The translations under genes and the position numbers were made by a program. DNA of 64,000 nucleotides from contig OX424567.1 in NCBI GenBank assembly GCA_949152475.1, positions 22,655,402 through 22,719,401 of the forward strand. The letters run 5' to 3'. The stretch's first letter is position 1. Every line of letters begins with the position of its first letter. The notes beneath the pieces are model-generated. The model did no database searches. It was given only the letters and a program-made list of their open reading frames with translations, and was not told the DNA's origin. The stretch is from Terebella lapidaria (lineage: Eukaryota; Annelida; Polychaeta; Terebellida; Terebellidae). Shown piece by piece: positions 51,251 through 63,729 of this stretch.

Positions 51251-51940
51251 AGCGCTGTCAATAAAAATACACAAATGGTCTTAATACTAAATCACGGATG
51301 TGATATAACTAGTACAATATTTCATATACTCACACCCTGCAGAACTAGTAGTTGAAAACTTCGCAATTCAAAACAAACAAGACAATGAGGAGATTAGACC
51401 AGATTTCAATACACTTTACCCAGAACGGATATGTTTCAAATCACGAATGCACAATGTCTAATTCTCGTGTCTGGGGAAATAGAATATCCATTAGTTATTG
51501 ATAGAACATTATTGCATGGAACCCAATACTCATTACATACCAAGACCGTCTTTGTGCGATCGACCGTAAAATAATAATTATATATTTTCTCAGCTCGGAC
51601 TCAATGTAAAAAGAACTTGACAAAAGCATCGACGTTTTTCTTCGAACATTCCTACACATTCCTAATTTTGTCACACCAAAGAACATAATTGTTTTCTCGA
51701 ACTGTGATCCGGAATGATTATTCGATATACATGGCAATGTAGTCAGAGATATGGGCATAAATTTATTCCTCTGTGGTACGTTTTCATATGTGAATATTAT
51801 GAGGGTAGTAAAATTTTTAAGAACCCTCACGCATGATCAAACAAGTGAAACATCAAATATAGTGTGTGAAACGGGGTCAACGCAGTTTGAGGTCCGCCAG
51901 CAAGATGATCATTTCCCGACCTGATTTCAGTGAACCATGA
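51251..51940. other. Upstream region of gene D, no other gene
   Basis: A GTGAGT donor-like site near 51333 on the minus strand could end a non-coding first exon of gene D, paired with the acceptor at 51255. The 111-residue minus frame at 51495-51830 has no domain. Confidence 0.35.
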
Positions 51941-51943
51941 CGA

Positions 51944-52169
51944 GAAGATCATGTTATCAAGTATACTGGAATTTCTCATTTACAACATATTTTTTTTAGT
52001 CTGTTGGCGTTATTTTACAACAAACGGTTGGTATCCCTGTGGGCATCAATTGTGCACCGCTATTGCCGGACTTGTTCCTATACTCATACGAGACCGAGTT
52101 CATTCAAAATCTTATGAAACGAGGAGATAAACGATTGGCCACTTCGTTCAATTTTACCTACAGGTATAT
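51944..52169 (+). pseudogene. Reverse-transcriptase relic, left part
   Basis: Two frames separated by a frameshift encode reverse-transcriptase-like sequence (LEFLIYNIFF; then GINCAPLLPDLFLYSYE and FTYRYI). The latter is the conserved block just before the catalytic acidic pair. It is interrupted at 52169 by the transposon at 52170-56751. Such reverse transcriptases occur in multi-copy retroelements of aquatic animals; I suspect a Penelope-like or related class but cannot prove it. Confidence 0.7.
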
Positions 52170-52890
52170 TAGACTAGGTACAAAATCTCAAAATAACACT
52201 TTAGGGGGGATGGAATGTTACTGCCTGTCACCCATGCTGGGGTCAAAGTAGGGTCCCTACTGGTCAATATTAGCCCGGATGACATTCAAAATTTTAATTT
52301 TTTCATAAAATTCTAACAATTTTATATACGGACGAAGCCGCGGTTATTTTTCTGGTTTTGAAATTCACATAAAAGACTGTTGAATCGTGAATAATGAAGC
52401 TAGAGTTATCATTTTGGTGTCAAAATGTCTGGAATTGAATGGCAAATCAAGAAAAATACCATCTACATCAGTTCATGGTGTAAGTTTTGTATTATAACAT
52501 GAAAACACATAATAATAAGTCCGAAATTGCCTTCGATTTCACAATCTGAGATCTGCGAAAATGGGTGTTCCAGCTCACAAATCTATTTTATCTTTACGAA
52601 AACTTCACTAAAATTACCCTAGATTATATACCATACTGCCAAAAAAAACCTTCCCAAGGTCTTAACCAAATTTACAGCTAGAAATCAAATTAACCTAACA
52701 CTACCCCCTAGTGAACTCCGTGATCGCATGATATTCTCGAATTTGACAAAACTAGTTATACTCTCACATATTACTATGCTAGAATGATTATTTTGATGTC
52801 AAATGATACGAATCATCATTTCAAACATACAATACAGTAATCAGTTAGAGATGTGAAATTTCTTCTCATCAAAACATAAGAAATATCCAC
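52170..52890 (+). repeat. Left inverted arm of the decayed element
   Basis: Reverse complement of 56033-56751, with small indels. A part near 52781-52830 recurs imperfectly at about 52930-53010, showing internal duplication. Confidence 0.8.
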
Positions 52891-54284
52891 CAAAATTTGA
52901 CCATAACCATTGATTGGTTAATGATTAATCTTACCAATAACTATGATGGACAAATTATTTTGATATCAAATGATAGGAATCATTAGTTCAAACCCAAAGT
53001 ATAAAATCCAAGGCCAGATGTGTTTTTTTTTATGAAAACTACAAAAACACACCAAAATTTGACCACAATAATTTATCTACTGTGTCGGCATTTTAGAAAG
53101 TTGATCGTTTGTGGTTATTCGCTGCTAATGTTGTCAAGTGTTCTGCTAGTGTTACTTAGTCGACATAGTGACCAGTAGCTTAATTCATCATAATTTTAAC
53201 ATATTTGAATCCATAATATTCGCCAACTAAATATATTATTCACTCTGTGAATTTTTTACAGGGTTTTGAGAGGAGGGGATATATGTATTTCATAGTGTTT
53301 TGTGATCGAGTATTCGAAGAAATCTTAACATTTTATATACAATCAAAACGGGAAATTAATTACCGGTACCATTTCGATGGATACATTGTATAATTGGTTC
53401 ATGTGGGTGGAGATTCATGCCACCACAAAATGTGAGTTGTGGTCCAAAATCGTACCACTAACAAGAGTTCATAAAACTTCATAAGATCACTTGTCATTTG
53501 ACTAAAATGTTGCAACATTCAGTTTTACTTCCTATGTTGGATCTTTTCCCCTTCTTGACTCCTCGATCATGAGATCATACAAAACCCGTTCTAATTGAAA
53601 CATACGGCCTAAAATGAAGAGTTTGTTTCAGAGCAAAACACTATTGATACATGTATGAACTGGTATGTAGTCTAAAATTTATGACAAGAAACCAACCTTC
53701 TGCAAATAATATTAGCAACATGTTCTTCTAAGCTTCGGATCAACAAAATATTTATCTTCCAGCCTCTTTAATTGTACATGTCATGACATGTGCATATTCA
53801 AGGGGTATGGCCAGCATAAACATAGACATGGGAAAGCTCAACACAGATTAATTTGACAATGAAATGTAATCCATATCATTCTCATTTCCTCTCAAACAGT
53901 AGTTCGTTCCCAAGGTCGTATTATTGTTGCTCAAGTCGGGATTGTTTGATCAGTCTGTACAGACATAACCTTCAGTATAAGACATTGCATTCTTTGGAGA
54001 ACATGTTCCTGTGCAATGGTCCTTCTAACATTTGAATCGCATGGCTTTTGGTGCTAACATCTGATCTGTATGGTGAATCGAGATGATCTCAGCAACCACA
54101 CTCGAGCCATGATCATTTGGGCTTGAAGCTTTGACAGCCTTCTGTAGCGAGGTTCTCCAGATGCAAGCCTAATAGCTGACTCATGCAATGTGGTGTTTGA
54201 GAGCTTCCTTTTTTTTGGTACAAGATGAAATGTTTGCTCATTCCTGCTGCAGAATGGTTTGTACCTGACAGAATTTATGTCTGT

Positions 54285-55160
54285 TTAGAAATATTCTTCG
54301 TGTTTTTTTTTGAGAAATTTCTTGGAGAAGTATGAAACACATTCAGAGCCATCGAGAAGTTCTTCTCTGTTGGAGAATGATTTACCAATCTTTTTCCTGA
54401 CATCACACATGTTTTGATCAGCCATTGTCGACTGAAATGGCCGTGTCTTTCCTTTGGCAACAAAATCACTGCATACGACCATGCCAAGTGAGATGCCTAT
54501 GGCTGTGGTGTCGATGTACATGTACCTTGTACATTGTTTGTTTTCAGGGCAGGATAGAACTCTCGCACATGCCAACACAGCAACTTAGGTGCTGGTGACC
54601 TGAGGATGAAGCAGCTATTTGCTTTTGATGCTGCATGACTGGCAGCTTCCTCCTGTTTGATGCTCAACTGATCGAACCAGTAGTCCGAATGGTGCTGTGC
54701 CCAACAACGAGGTTGTACGTAGTACTCTTTACTGTGTGTTAGTAATTACAACAAGTGTGCAAGACTACATACTCAGTCTGCTGCCATTCAAAGCGGAATT
54801 GAGACAGACTTGTCTAGTTACTCACGTCACATTAATTTCTTCGACCGTGTTGGACAATTTTGATTTTCTTTTGATGTATACAACGGATTAAGGATCCATG
54901 ACATAGTTGACTTTTTTGTGAATGAGCATGTAGGCACCAGTTGAAAGATGTACTGAGCCTGAACTCCAAGTGTCTTGAGAGCATTCTTGACAAAGTGCAG
55001 TACTTCCATACCATCGGTGAGAACTGCCGATTGTGGAACATCTTCAACTGGTTCATGGTAGTCTTCGAGGATGTGTAACAGAGGCACCTTGGTTGTTTAA
55101 GCAGGAACTCCAGCTGTGTTGGCCAATGTCCATAGCAGTGACCATAATGGGACTGCATCT
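54285..55160 (-). pseudogene. Transposase remnant of the decayed element
   Basis: Minus-strand frames at 54827-55087 (SAVLTDGMEVLHFVKN, TLGVQAQYIF) match in pattern the nuclease start of the intact transposase (LVIHDGNAVFYYMK). A further frame lies at 54285-54578. Frames are broken by stops and shifts, and surrounding sequence (53850-55900) looks like decayed coding DNA. The homology is judged by eye. Confidence 0.45.
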
Positions 55161-56032
55161 TTCATGTTCAGTTGACAATTCCGAGCAATAACTAGCATTT
55201 TAGCAAATAGACTCCAATCAGCTTGTATAACCTTCTATTGTAAATTGTATGTTGCAACCACCTTTGTTGTCTTTGTTTGCACGATGATGCTGAATGACTT
55301 CAAAGATAATTTTGGCAGTGTGGCAATCAAGTTGACTTTGTTCAACAAAATAAGATTCACCATGAAGCTTCGTTTGTAAATAAAACTGCTTCATTTGTCT
55401 CCTGCAGTAGGTAGATCATGTAATATGTGTCACTGACTGTGATTCCAGATGCTGTGTTGACGAGAGTCTAGATCTTATGTTCATCTCCGAGTACTCAATG
55501 AGTAGACCCAGCCTACAATGATGCCCAACACTTTGTGTATATCTCCTTCATCCTTCTGATTGACTGTACAACTGACATCTTTCTGTGGATTTCTTATATG
55601 AACGCCTGTCATTTTTCTCGCAAATCTGCAGGATCATTGTTCTGTCATGGGTTATGATTATCCAACGTTGTGCAGCACCACGGTTGACTGATGCCAACTA
55701 TACGCCCTGATTAATTCCAGGATATTGTATGTTCGATGGTTTGGTAACAACTGCTTGTGTGAAAACAGTTTCCTAACATCGCCGAACATAGAATCCCCCT
55801 TTGTGCAGTCTGCATGTTACTCTGTGGTGTGACTCGGACAGAATACCACTGGTCACTCTGGTGATTTTGCCAAACTACTGCTGGTACACATGGTGACTGA
55901 TTCTACCAAGTATCAATGGTATATCACTTAACCACATACACATTTATTAAACCACAAATGGTGAACTTTCTAAGATGCCTGCATTTCGTATACAACCAGT
56001 AAATCATTATGGTCCAATTTTGGGATTTTTTT

Positions 56033-56751
56033 TCTTGTTTTGATGGGAAAAAAATTACATCTCGACCTGATTATTGCATGATATATTTGAAACGATGATT
56101 CGTATCATTTAACTTCAAAATAATTATTCTAGCAGAGTTATATGTGAGAGTATAACTAGTTTTGTCAAATTTGAGAATATCATGCGATCACGGAGTTCAC
56201 TAGGGGGTATTGTTAGGTTCATTTGATTACTAGCAGTAAACTTGGTTTAGACCTTTGAATGTTTTATTTTGGCAGTATGGTATATAATCTGGGGTAATTT
56301 TAGTGAAGTTTTCGTAAAGATAAAATAGATTTGTGAGCTGAAACACTCATTTTCGCAGGTCTCAGATTGTGAAATCGAAGGCAATTTCGGACATATTATT
56401 ATGTGTTTTCATGTTATATTACAAAACTTACACCATGAACTGCTCTAGATGGTATTTTTCTTGATTAGCCGTGTAATTCCAGACATTTTGACACCAAAAT
56501 GATAACTCTAGCTTCATTATTCACGATTCAACAGTCTTTTATGTGAATTTAAAAACGAAAAAAATAACCGCGGCTTCGTCCGTATATAAAATTGTTAGAA
56601 TTTTATGAAAAAAATAAAATTTTTAATGTCATCCGGGCTAATATTAACCAGTAAGGACCCTACTTTGACCTCAGCATGGGTGACAGGCAGTAACATTCCA
56701 TCCCCCCTATCGACATTTCTAAGGCCCTTTATAGAAAACGTGCCTAGACTA
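56033..56751 (-). repeat. Right inverted arm of the decayed element
   Basis: Inverted copy of 52170-52890. The outer end is followed by the TAT duplication. Confidence 0.8.
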
Positions 56752-57250
56752 TATTGATGATGTCATATCCTTGAATAATCCTAGATTTGGTGAATACCTA
56801 CAGCAGATTTATCCAGACGAACTGCAAATTAAAGAAACAACTGATTCTCCAGTGTCGGCTTCTTATCTTTACATTTACCTCGAACTTTTGCCATAAAGGC
56901 AAAATGTGTACAAGGTTATATGACAAATGTGACAATTTTGACCTTTCCATTATCAACTTTCCTGTCATGAGCAGTAATATCCCAGCATCACCAGCCTATG
57001 GCGTCTACGTTTCCAAGTTAATCTGAAAAGCTAGAGCATGTTCATCATACCAGGAATTCATAGTTAGAGCACAGGTTTTGACTACCAAACTGCTCAAACA
57101 GGGATACCAAATGCGTCGGATGAGGTCGACATTCAAGAATTTCATGGTCGTCAGTATCATCTGGTTGAAGGTTACGCCAAGCCTTCACCAAAGACGGTGA
57201 CGGTCTTTGCTATCACACACATGATGGAAAGTATCATCCCGTCCTTATAG
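56752..57250 (+). pseudogene. Reverse-transcriptase relic, right part
   Basis: Continues the relic: the catalytic YIDD block is followed by SLNNPRFGEYL and IYPDELQIKETT, then after frameshifts CTRLYDKCDNFDLSIINF and NIPASPAYGVY, a conserved downstream block of this reverse-transcriptase group. Stops and shifts make it non-functional. Related non-coding sequence may continue to about 57500. Confidence 0.7.
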
Positions 57251-57499
57251 TTTTGTGTATATATTTCCGTCTCGATATGCCAGTATGAATATCACAGCGG
57301 GTGTCGCAGGCGGGGCAGGAGATGTTCACTCTGCCGGACCTGAACTCACCAGATCTCACACTCAGCTGGCTGGGTGCTTGTGATGTTCACATGGCTTTGA
57401 TTTTGATACTTTAGTATCACTCGGATTTGACTACTCGTACTGATTTTGTCAAATTCGTCCATGGATTCGGTCTTGGAATATGAATTTGTCTGTTTGTCG

Positions 57500-58434
57500 G
57501 TATATATTTTTACTTTCATTGGAATTATGGGAGGTGATTGAGAACTTGAAATTGTAGCGATACATAAAAAAGGCTATCACTCAATGTTAAATTCGTGCAG
57601 CTCTTTGTCATTTTTTAGGCAATTCTTTAGTAAATGCGGTATTGACAACCATCGGTAGTATGAGTGGTATTATCATGGAAGTTTACGGGATGGGTCACAA
57701 TGATTTCGCCCGATTAATGTCGTGGACCTACAGTAATACATGTATGACAGCAAGGCCTCACCAACATATTGATACCTTAGTCAATGCTCCACATTAAGGA
57801 CCTCTCGGGGCAGGTAATAATTGGGTGAGGGCAAGTGAGGGAGCGCAAGTGGGGCAATCGGAAGCAGTTGACCGAAGGCAACCACAAATTTTCGATGGAA
57901 TGTGTTGACAAACTGGCAAACTGACACCGCATAAATGTGTGTACATAAATTATGCAAATTGCCAAGTTAGTCAGTTAGACATATCACGTATATGTTTACA
58001 ATGTTGCATAGCGACGGATTCAGCGATCGAACATGGCAATGTTCAAGTATTTTAAGATTGGTCATCGCCTAGGTATTTCTATTTTCAGACAAACCATACT
58101 GTTACCTGGTCATATCTTTTCGAACAATTGTCTGTAATTGCTATGTGTCTGTCCAGAAGATTATATCATGTTTAACGATGTTTTTGTATGACCATTGGCA
58201 AATATAGATATATGAAAGTGCAACAGATTACAAGGTAGAACTGTACCACAATGGGTGGTATGAAATGTTGTGTATTACGTTTGCTATTGGCATCATCAAA
58301 ATCTGACTATTGGTGGTAATAGATTGATTCTTACATCAGTGAGTCTGTGTCACTGCTGGCGGACGTTAAATCTGTCCCCGAGGATACCATCAACTCAGTA
58401 GCCTTCTGGCTTGTGATTAGGTACTTATGTACTT
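57500..58434. other. Intergenic DNA, no gene seen
   Basis: AT-rich sequence with a copy of the dispersed ATCAATCTATTACC repeat in reverse (58263-58334), just left of the next element. Confidence 0.4.
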
Positions 58435-60174
58435 CACTGTCGGAACCCCGACTACCGTAACGTCACGTTACGGTAGGCCTTTAAATGGCGGAAGGTTTGT
58501 CGATTCGTTTTGTTTCTTATCAATTTTTCTCGATAAGTTGTACCATACAGCTAAGTCGGAATAATTGTCAAGCCACATAATGAATGAAGTTGCCAGGTTC
58601 ACTAGAGTAGCCAGAGCTGTGAGTGTACGTGTGATATTCGTTCGATAAAAAACCAATGACGACTACCGTAACGTCAGATGATATCAGAGTAGTGACTACC
58701 GTAACGCGAACGGCCGACTACCGTAACGTTACAAACCCTGCAGATCATTGATGTGCTATTTTGTTCTATATATTGATTCTCTACAAGAAATATGGAGCTG
58801 ACATAGATATGTAAAAGAAATAAACGTATCTCGTTTTCGTTTGTGGCAATACACCTGCAAGGTTGTATATCTGTTGCCAGTATTATATCGTTCATGTAGG
58901 GCTACATAGACAGCCCCACTGTCGCAAATAATTGTTTGTATAATCCTATTTAATTGCAGGGCACGTATGAAACGTATCAACAATGGATGATGGGGTGATT
59001 TTTTTTCAATGTTATATAACCCTTTATCAATAATTACACAGGCCTTGTATGTAACAGCTCCTCGTTAGTCATTCACCGGTATGTTCACGGATTAGGAGTT
59101 GTGAATTCGGATTTGGACTTGATTGCATGGAATTTCTGCCTGCTTCGCATGTTGACTTTGTTGAACCTATAGCAGTTATCTGGTTATAGCTCTCGTAGTT
59201 TGAAATGTTGTGGTCAAAGCAATGTTTCAGTGTAATGAATGTGCAAACATCTGAATTTTCAAGTTGTCACTGCAAAATAGGCATAGGTTTCATGTGTGTC
59301 AATTTGATTTGTAGATCATTGCAGCAGCTTTCACAGCGGACGGTTTGAATGTAGATATTATTTTGTATTATATATATTAGTATTATATTATTTTACTTGG
59401 TCATGCTTGTTCGTATAGGACAAATAGTGAGAACTTACGTTGAATGTTATGGTGACACATACACTGGAGTTTATTAGTAATCACAGTGGAATATTTCTTG
59501 TATGGGTATTGAGCGGTTCTTAATTTGAAATGCTACATCTGTGATCCATGTACACGTTTAACTGGAACACCGATGTGAATCAAATATAATATCCTTTATT
59601 TCAACACGAGAAGATACAAAGAGGATGGTCACTGGTTGTCAGTGGTGTACCACTGAGCACTGAGCTTAATCAGTAAAAATATCAATGTTTGTTTTTGAAT
59701 TTATTTCCAAAATAGAAGCGATAGCCGTGGAGTTAACAGCCTTGAACGGGCATTGACCAGCACACCCAGTGACGCACGTTGGCTTTCAAACTGGCAGAAG
59801 TAGCATCTGAAACCCATCTCTGTAATGATGAAAATGATTGCTGTTCAATTTACCTGCGTATTTGCCAAATGACAGTTGTGACGTTACGGCAGTCCTAAAC
59901 TGCAGATCCGTCACGTTACGGTAGTAGAACCGAAACGTTACGGTAGTCAATAGCAAATCTTATCAACCGCTTTCATCCCGACAAAGCCGTTACAGCGTAT
60001 TCTGCATGACAATTTAGGGATTCTAAATGTCTCATACTATATGTCTGTGGAATAGTTCGTGTCAGTATATAATTTGTAGCAAGTGAAGAGCAGACAATTA
60101 AACGAAGTGATTTACCTTGCGCCATCTTCATGACTACCGTAACGTGACGTTACGGTAGTCGGGTTCCGACAGTG
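58435..60174. mobile_element. Non-autonomous transposon with palindromic ends
   Basis: The ends CACTGTCGGAACCC(C)GACTACC are inverted copies, each followed by CTACCGTAACGT and ACGTTACGGTAG that pair within the same end. TACTT at 58430-58434 and 60175-60179 is a likely 5-base target duplication. Additional ACTACCGTAACG words in both orientations lie at about 58664, 58697, 58719, 59915 and 59937, near the ends. No transposase is encoded. The superfamily is uncertain: CACTG ends occur in several groups. Confidence 0.75.
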
Positions 60175-61214
60175 TACTTGTCATATATCTATTCCATGGG
60201 GTTTGTTTCAGATTTCTAAATTATATTCATAGGTTGTTGGGCAGTTGTATACTAATTCCATCATGTGTACAGTAGAAACAACTACATTTAACACACTGTC
60301 TGCCCCTGATGACGCCAGTGTGTCTTTGGATGAACTATTTGGTCGGGCTTTGTTTCTATTACAAAATGTTGTGTATTGCGTTTGTTATTGGCATCATCAA
60401 AATCTGACTATTGGTGGTAATAGATTGATTCTTACAATCATACATGTACTTAGCTCGCATTCTTCCAAGTCTGCATTTCTTTTTGAACTTTCATACCTTA
60501 CCATTAACTTCCATCGCCCACTGGTTCTAGAAATCGCTACAAGTGGCGAAACCTCTGATGAGTTTCATACCTTCCATTGCCAAAGTATATCTGGCCAAAG
60601 TATCAGAAGCTGTGCCGACCGAGCATTCGCTCGTTTGGAAGCACAGACTCTGAGTAGCAGATTCTCCCATGATGTCCAGGAGAAAGTGCATCTACACAAG
60701 AGTTTTGAACCTTAACCTGTCATTCTTGTTGTCACAAAGGAAACTTGTAGTTCCTTTTCAGGAGAACACTCAAAAGCCCGCGACATATGGGGCGCCCACC
60801 TGCGTCCCAAGGATATTGACTGGTTTCAATGTTTTCCCTTTGAAAGCCTGTCTGAGTTCTCGTACAGCCGTTGGACTGAGGTGGTAGTGTTTGTATACGC
60901 TTGCCGAAAACGTATGAAACCGTCAGTATCTGTCTAGAAACCTAAAAGTTTTGAACCCAGAGACTTGCGCTCTGATGTAGAGCAATCTGTGCCAGAGCGC
61001 ATGTTAGACGCGTGTTAGCCACCCAGTAAAACATTCCTTCTGATGATACAGTGTGAAATGTGCACAAGGTCTAGTCAACTATTGGCGGACGTAGAGGAAA
61101 TTAAAGAGCAGCACCTGAATGAATCCCACCTGGCCAACAAGTCGTTCTATCGAGGCAAAAGAGAAGTCTCATTTTTACGTTGGCTTCTTTCGGCCATAAT
61201 TTTTTTTTTATTTT
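60175..61214. other. Intergenic DNA, weak open frame only
   Basis: A 156-residue plus frame (60245-60715) overlaps the dispersed repeat (60364-60437) and has no domain, so I do not call it a gene. Confidence 0.35.
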
Positions 61215-61217
61215 CAA

Positions 61218-62265
61218 AAACTTATGTAAAATTTATGTTGGCGACGAAAATCATTTTAGACGTGACGAAAATCAATTTTATCGTCACGAAAATGTTTTAA
61301 ACGCGTTGAAAATCATTTCAAGCGTGACGAAAATGTTTTAAACGCAACAAAAATGTTTTAAACGCGTTGAAAATCATTTTAAACGCAACAAAAATATTTT
61401 AAATGCGTTGAAAATCATTTGAAACGCAACGAATATGTTTTAAACGCAACGAAAATAGTTTTAAACGCAACGAAAATATTTTAAACACGTTGAAAATGAT
61501 TTTAAACTCAACGAAAATGTTTTAAACGCGTTGAAAATCATTTTAAACACAACGAAAATGTTTTAAACGCGACGAAAATCATTTTAAACACAACGAAAAT
61601 GTTGTAAACGCATTGAAAATCATTTTAAACGCAACGAAAATGTTTCAAACGCAATGAAAATAGTTTTAAATGCAACGAAAATATTTTAAGCACGTTGAAA
61701 ATCATTTTAAACACAACGAAAATGTTTTGAACGCAACGAAAATAGTTTTAAACGCAACGAAAATATTTTAAACACGTTGAAAATCATTTTAAACGCAACG
61801 AAAATGTTTTAAACACGTTGAAAATAATTTTAAGCGCAACGAAAATGTTTTAAACGCGTTGAATATCATTTTAAACGCAACGAATATGTTTTAAACGCGT
61901 TGAAAATCATTTTAAACACAACGAAAATGTTTTGAATGCGACGAAAATCATTTTCAACGCAACGAAAATGTTTTAAACGCGTTGAAAATCATTTTAAACG
62001 CAACGAAAATGTTTCAAATGCAACCAAAATAGTTTTAAACGCAACGAAAATATTTTAAACACGTTGAAAATCTTTTTAAACGCAACGAAAATGTTTTAAA
62101 CATGTTGAAAAATGTTTTAAACGCAACGAAAATATTTTAAACTCGTTGAAAATCATTTTAAACGCAACGAAAATGTTTTAAACACGTTGAAAATCATTTT
62201 AAACGCAACGAAAATGTTTTAAACGCGTTGAAAATAGTTTTAAACGTGACGAAAATATTACCGTC
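61218..62265 (+). repeat. Minisatellite of TTTTAAACGC-GAAAAT units
   Basis: Roughly 50 imperfect copies of a 20-22 base unit alternate ATTTTAAACGCAACGAAA and GTTTTAAACGCGTTGAAA, giving a higher-order period near 42. Variation is mostly at a few positions. It ends about 90 bases before the candidate SAM gene start. Confidence 0.9.
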
Positions 62266-62314
62266 ATGACCAAAACAATTTTCGTTGCTTATTATTGTTT
62301 CCGTAGCCTTTTAT

Positions 62315-62324
62315 GTCACGTGAT
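62315..62324 (+). promoter_or_regulatory. E-box-like site before the SAM exon
   Basis: GTCACGTGAT contains a CACGTG core, the binding site of bHLH-zip factors of the USF/MITF/TFEB type, 31 bases before the ATG. A second CACATG core lies at 62338-62343. Regulatory use is inferred only from sequence and position. Confidence 0.35.
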
Positions 62325-62354
62325 CGTCTAAACTGGTCACATGACAGGTAAAAC

Positions 62355-63177
62355 ATGGTGTCGGTTGGAGAGGTAAGTGTGGGCTCTGAATCATGTTGTT
62401 TTAAGGTTATAAGAATCAGATTTATAAGAAATAAAAGGGATAACTCATTAGCTCAAATATTTTGCAATAGGGTAGACTTTTCCGGTGCATGTAGATCCAC
62501 TCCCGCATGATCCGTGCCGTGCGTGCAGCTACAGTACAGTGTACAGTACACCGACACGACCGTGGATCTAGATCTAGATTCTAACCCAGTAGCTGGATAC
62601 CGGTAACGTACATACAGGCAGACCGGCCGGGGCAATTGGGCCACTCCTATCTTGCCCGGGCCGGTCTGGCTGTATCCAGCCACTGGGACCAAAGTCGGGT
62701 GTCCTGTCACATCAAGCCAACCTATTTAGGAGCACCTGTCGAATTTAGTGGGCAATTGTTCATGCCAATGTTGTAGCATAGGGAGACTCAATTTATACAC
62801 TCAATATATGTTTCGTATTGTTTAACACGGGGAACCAATATTTACCCACTAATTAAGCCTGGAAGAGTATTAGGGACATGAGAGAAAAAAAAACTCGCCA
62901 CGGCGAAATACTAGAAATCTAATTCGCCATGGCGAGATAGTAACTCTCCATGGCGAGATAGTAACTCCCAGCACTTGTGTCGCCATCCCGGCCTTGCCTA
63001 AAGGCTCGGCCTGGATAGGCGACACTCGTGCTGGGAAAAACACATACCGCAATCAAGTGGGGAAAAAATATAGGTAGCATTTATATAATATAGCATTGTA
63101 TTAATTCCTAGGTGTGTGATTTCTTGAGTGCTATTGGAGTGCCACAATCTATAGCAGACTGCTTCAAGGAACACCGA
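62355..63177 (+). CDS. Start of a probable SAM-domain protein, partial
   Basis: Exon 62355-62372 (ATG, six codons, MVSVGE) has a GTAAGT donor. Exon 63112-63177 (VCDFLSAIGVPQSIADCF then KEHR) has a TTCCTAG acceptor and a GTGAGT donor. Both boundaries are phase 0. The joined pattern V-x-(D)-F-L-x-x-I-G-x-x-x-x-x-x-x-x-F-x-x-H fits the first helices of a sterile alpha motif, a small helical domain that mediates protein-protein contacts or oligomers. The rest would lie right of the window. The SAM call rests on 28 residues and could be chance; clean splice sites and phases are the main support. Confidence 0.5.
62585..62687. repeat. GC-rich imperfect inverted repeat
   Basis: CCCAGTAGCTGGATAC pairs with GTATCCAGCCACTGGG, and inside these GGCAGACCGGCCGGGG pairs with CCCGGGCCGGTCTGGC. 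It lies in the first intron of the candidate SAM gene and is probably a short mobile-element remnant. Confidence 0.7.
62890..63035. repeat. CGCCATGGCGAG repeats and a large hairpin
   Basis: Three palindromic CGCC(A/C)TGGCGA-type units (62893-62960) precede an imperfect hairpin with arms of about 32 bases (62967-62998 and 63003-63035; ends CCCAGCAC and GTGCTGGG). Confidence 0.7.
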
Positions 63178-63701
63178 GTGAGTATTATGTCTGTTCAGTA
63201 TATACTGGGTTGACAGCGGTCATCGGCAGTCGGCGGATTTAAATGAGGGCTGGCCCCACCCCATCTCAGGAATTGTTTGCGCCCGATCTGCAAGAAATCC
63301 TAAATCCACCCATGTCAGGGATTTTCTTGAAATAACATAAATAACAAGTTGTTAATATTGGTGACATTTGGTGTGCACACAAATAAAAAAAATCATAAGT
63401 CATATTTCGTGTTAACTATTCACACAATGAATTTATTCTAGCAACTTTGACGTATCTATATGCAGATATGACGGACAGACGACATTAGTACAACTGTATT
63501 TGTTTTTAAAAAACAATTTACATGTACTCGTAGGCACGTAGGCTTGCCTTTTTCAAATGTTGAGCATGTTCATGATGTTGTGACGATATCATTATTAATG
63601 TAATTTTTATGTATGTGATCTCTGTTAAGCCATTGATCGGCAGTGTCTCCGTGTGGTGTGTTTCGTGAGAACAGCGGAACATATGACACTGTGGTGAGAC
63701 T

Positions 63702-63729
63702 GGATGCACTAACGATCGTTAGTGCATCC
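63702..63729. repeat. Perfect 28-base palindrome
   Basis: GGATGCACTAACGA followed by its reverse complement TCGTTAGTGCATCC, with no loop. It may bind a dimeric factor or be the fold-back end of an element. Confidence 0.8.

Larger units (their letters stand above)
52170..56751 (-). mobile_element. Decayed Academ-like DNA transposon inside a retroelement
   Basis: The element is 4582 bases, starts TAGACTAGGTAC and ends GTGCCTAGACTA. Inverted arms run about 52170-52890 and 56033-56751; their best block is GGGGGGATGGAATGTTACTG. The 3-base duplication TAT is at 52167-52169 and 56752-56754. Both the TA(G) start and the 3-base duplication agree with the intact Academ element at 1747. The interior holds broken minus-strand coding sequence including a nuclease-like block (54827-55087). 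The insertion point splits the reverse-transcriptase catalytic motif, which confirms both ends. Confidence 0.75.

Noticed and set aside
60245..60715. 156-residue open frame as a gene
   Set aside because: It overlaps a dispersed repeat, has no domain and no upstream or downstream gene structure.
61218..62265. CRISPR-like array
   Set aside because: The repeats are degenerate, contiguous and lack unique spacers; the genome is eukaryotic. It is a minisatellite.
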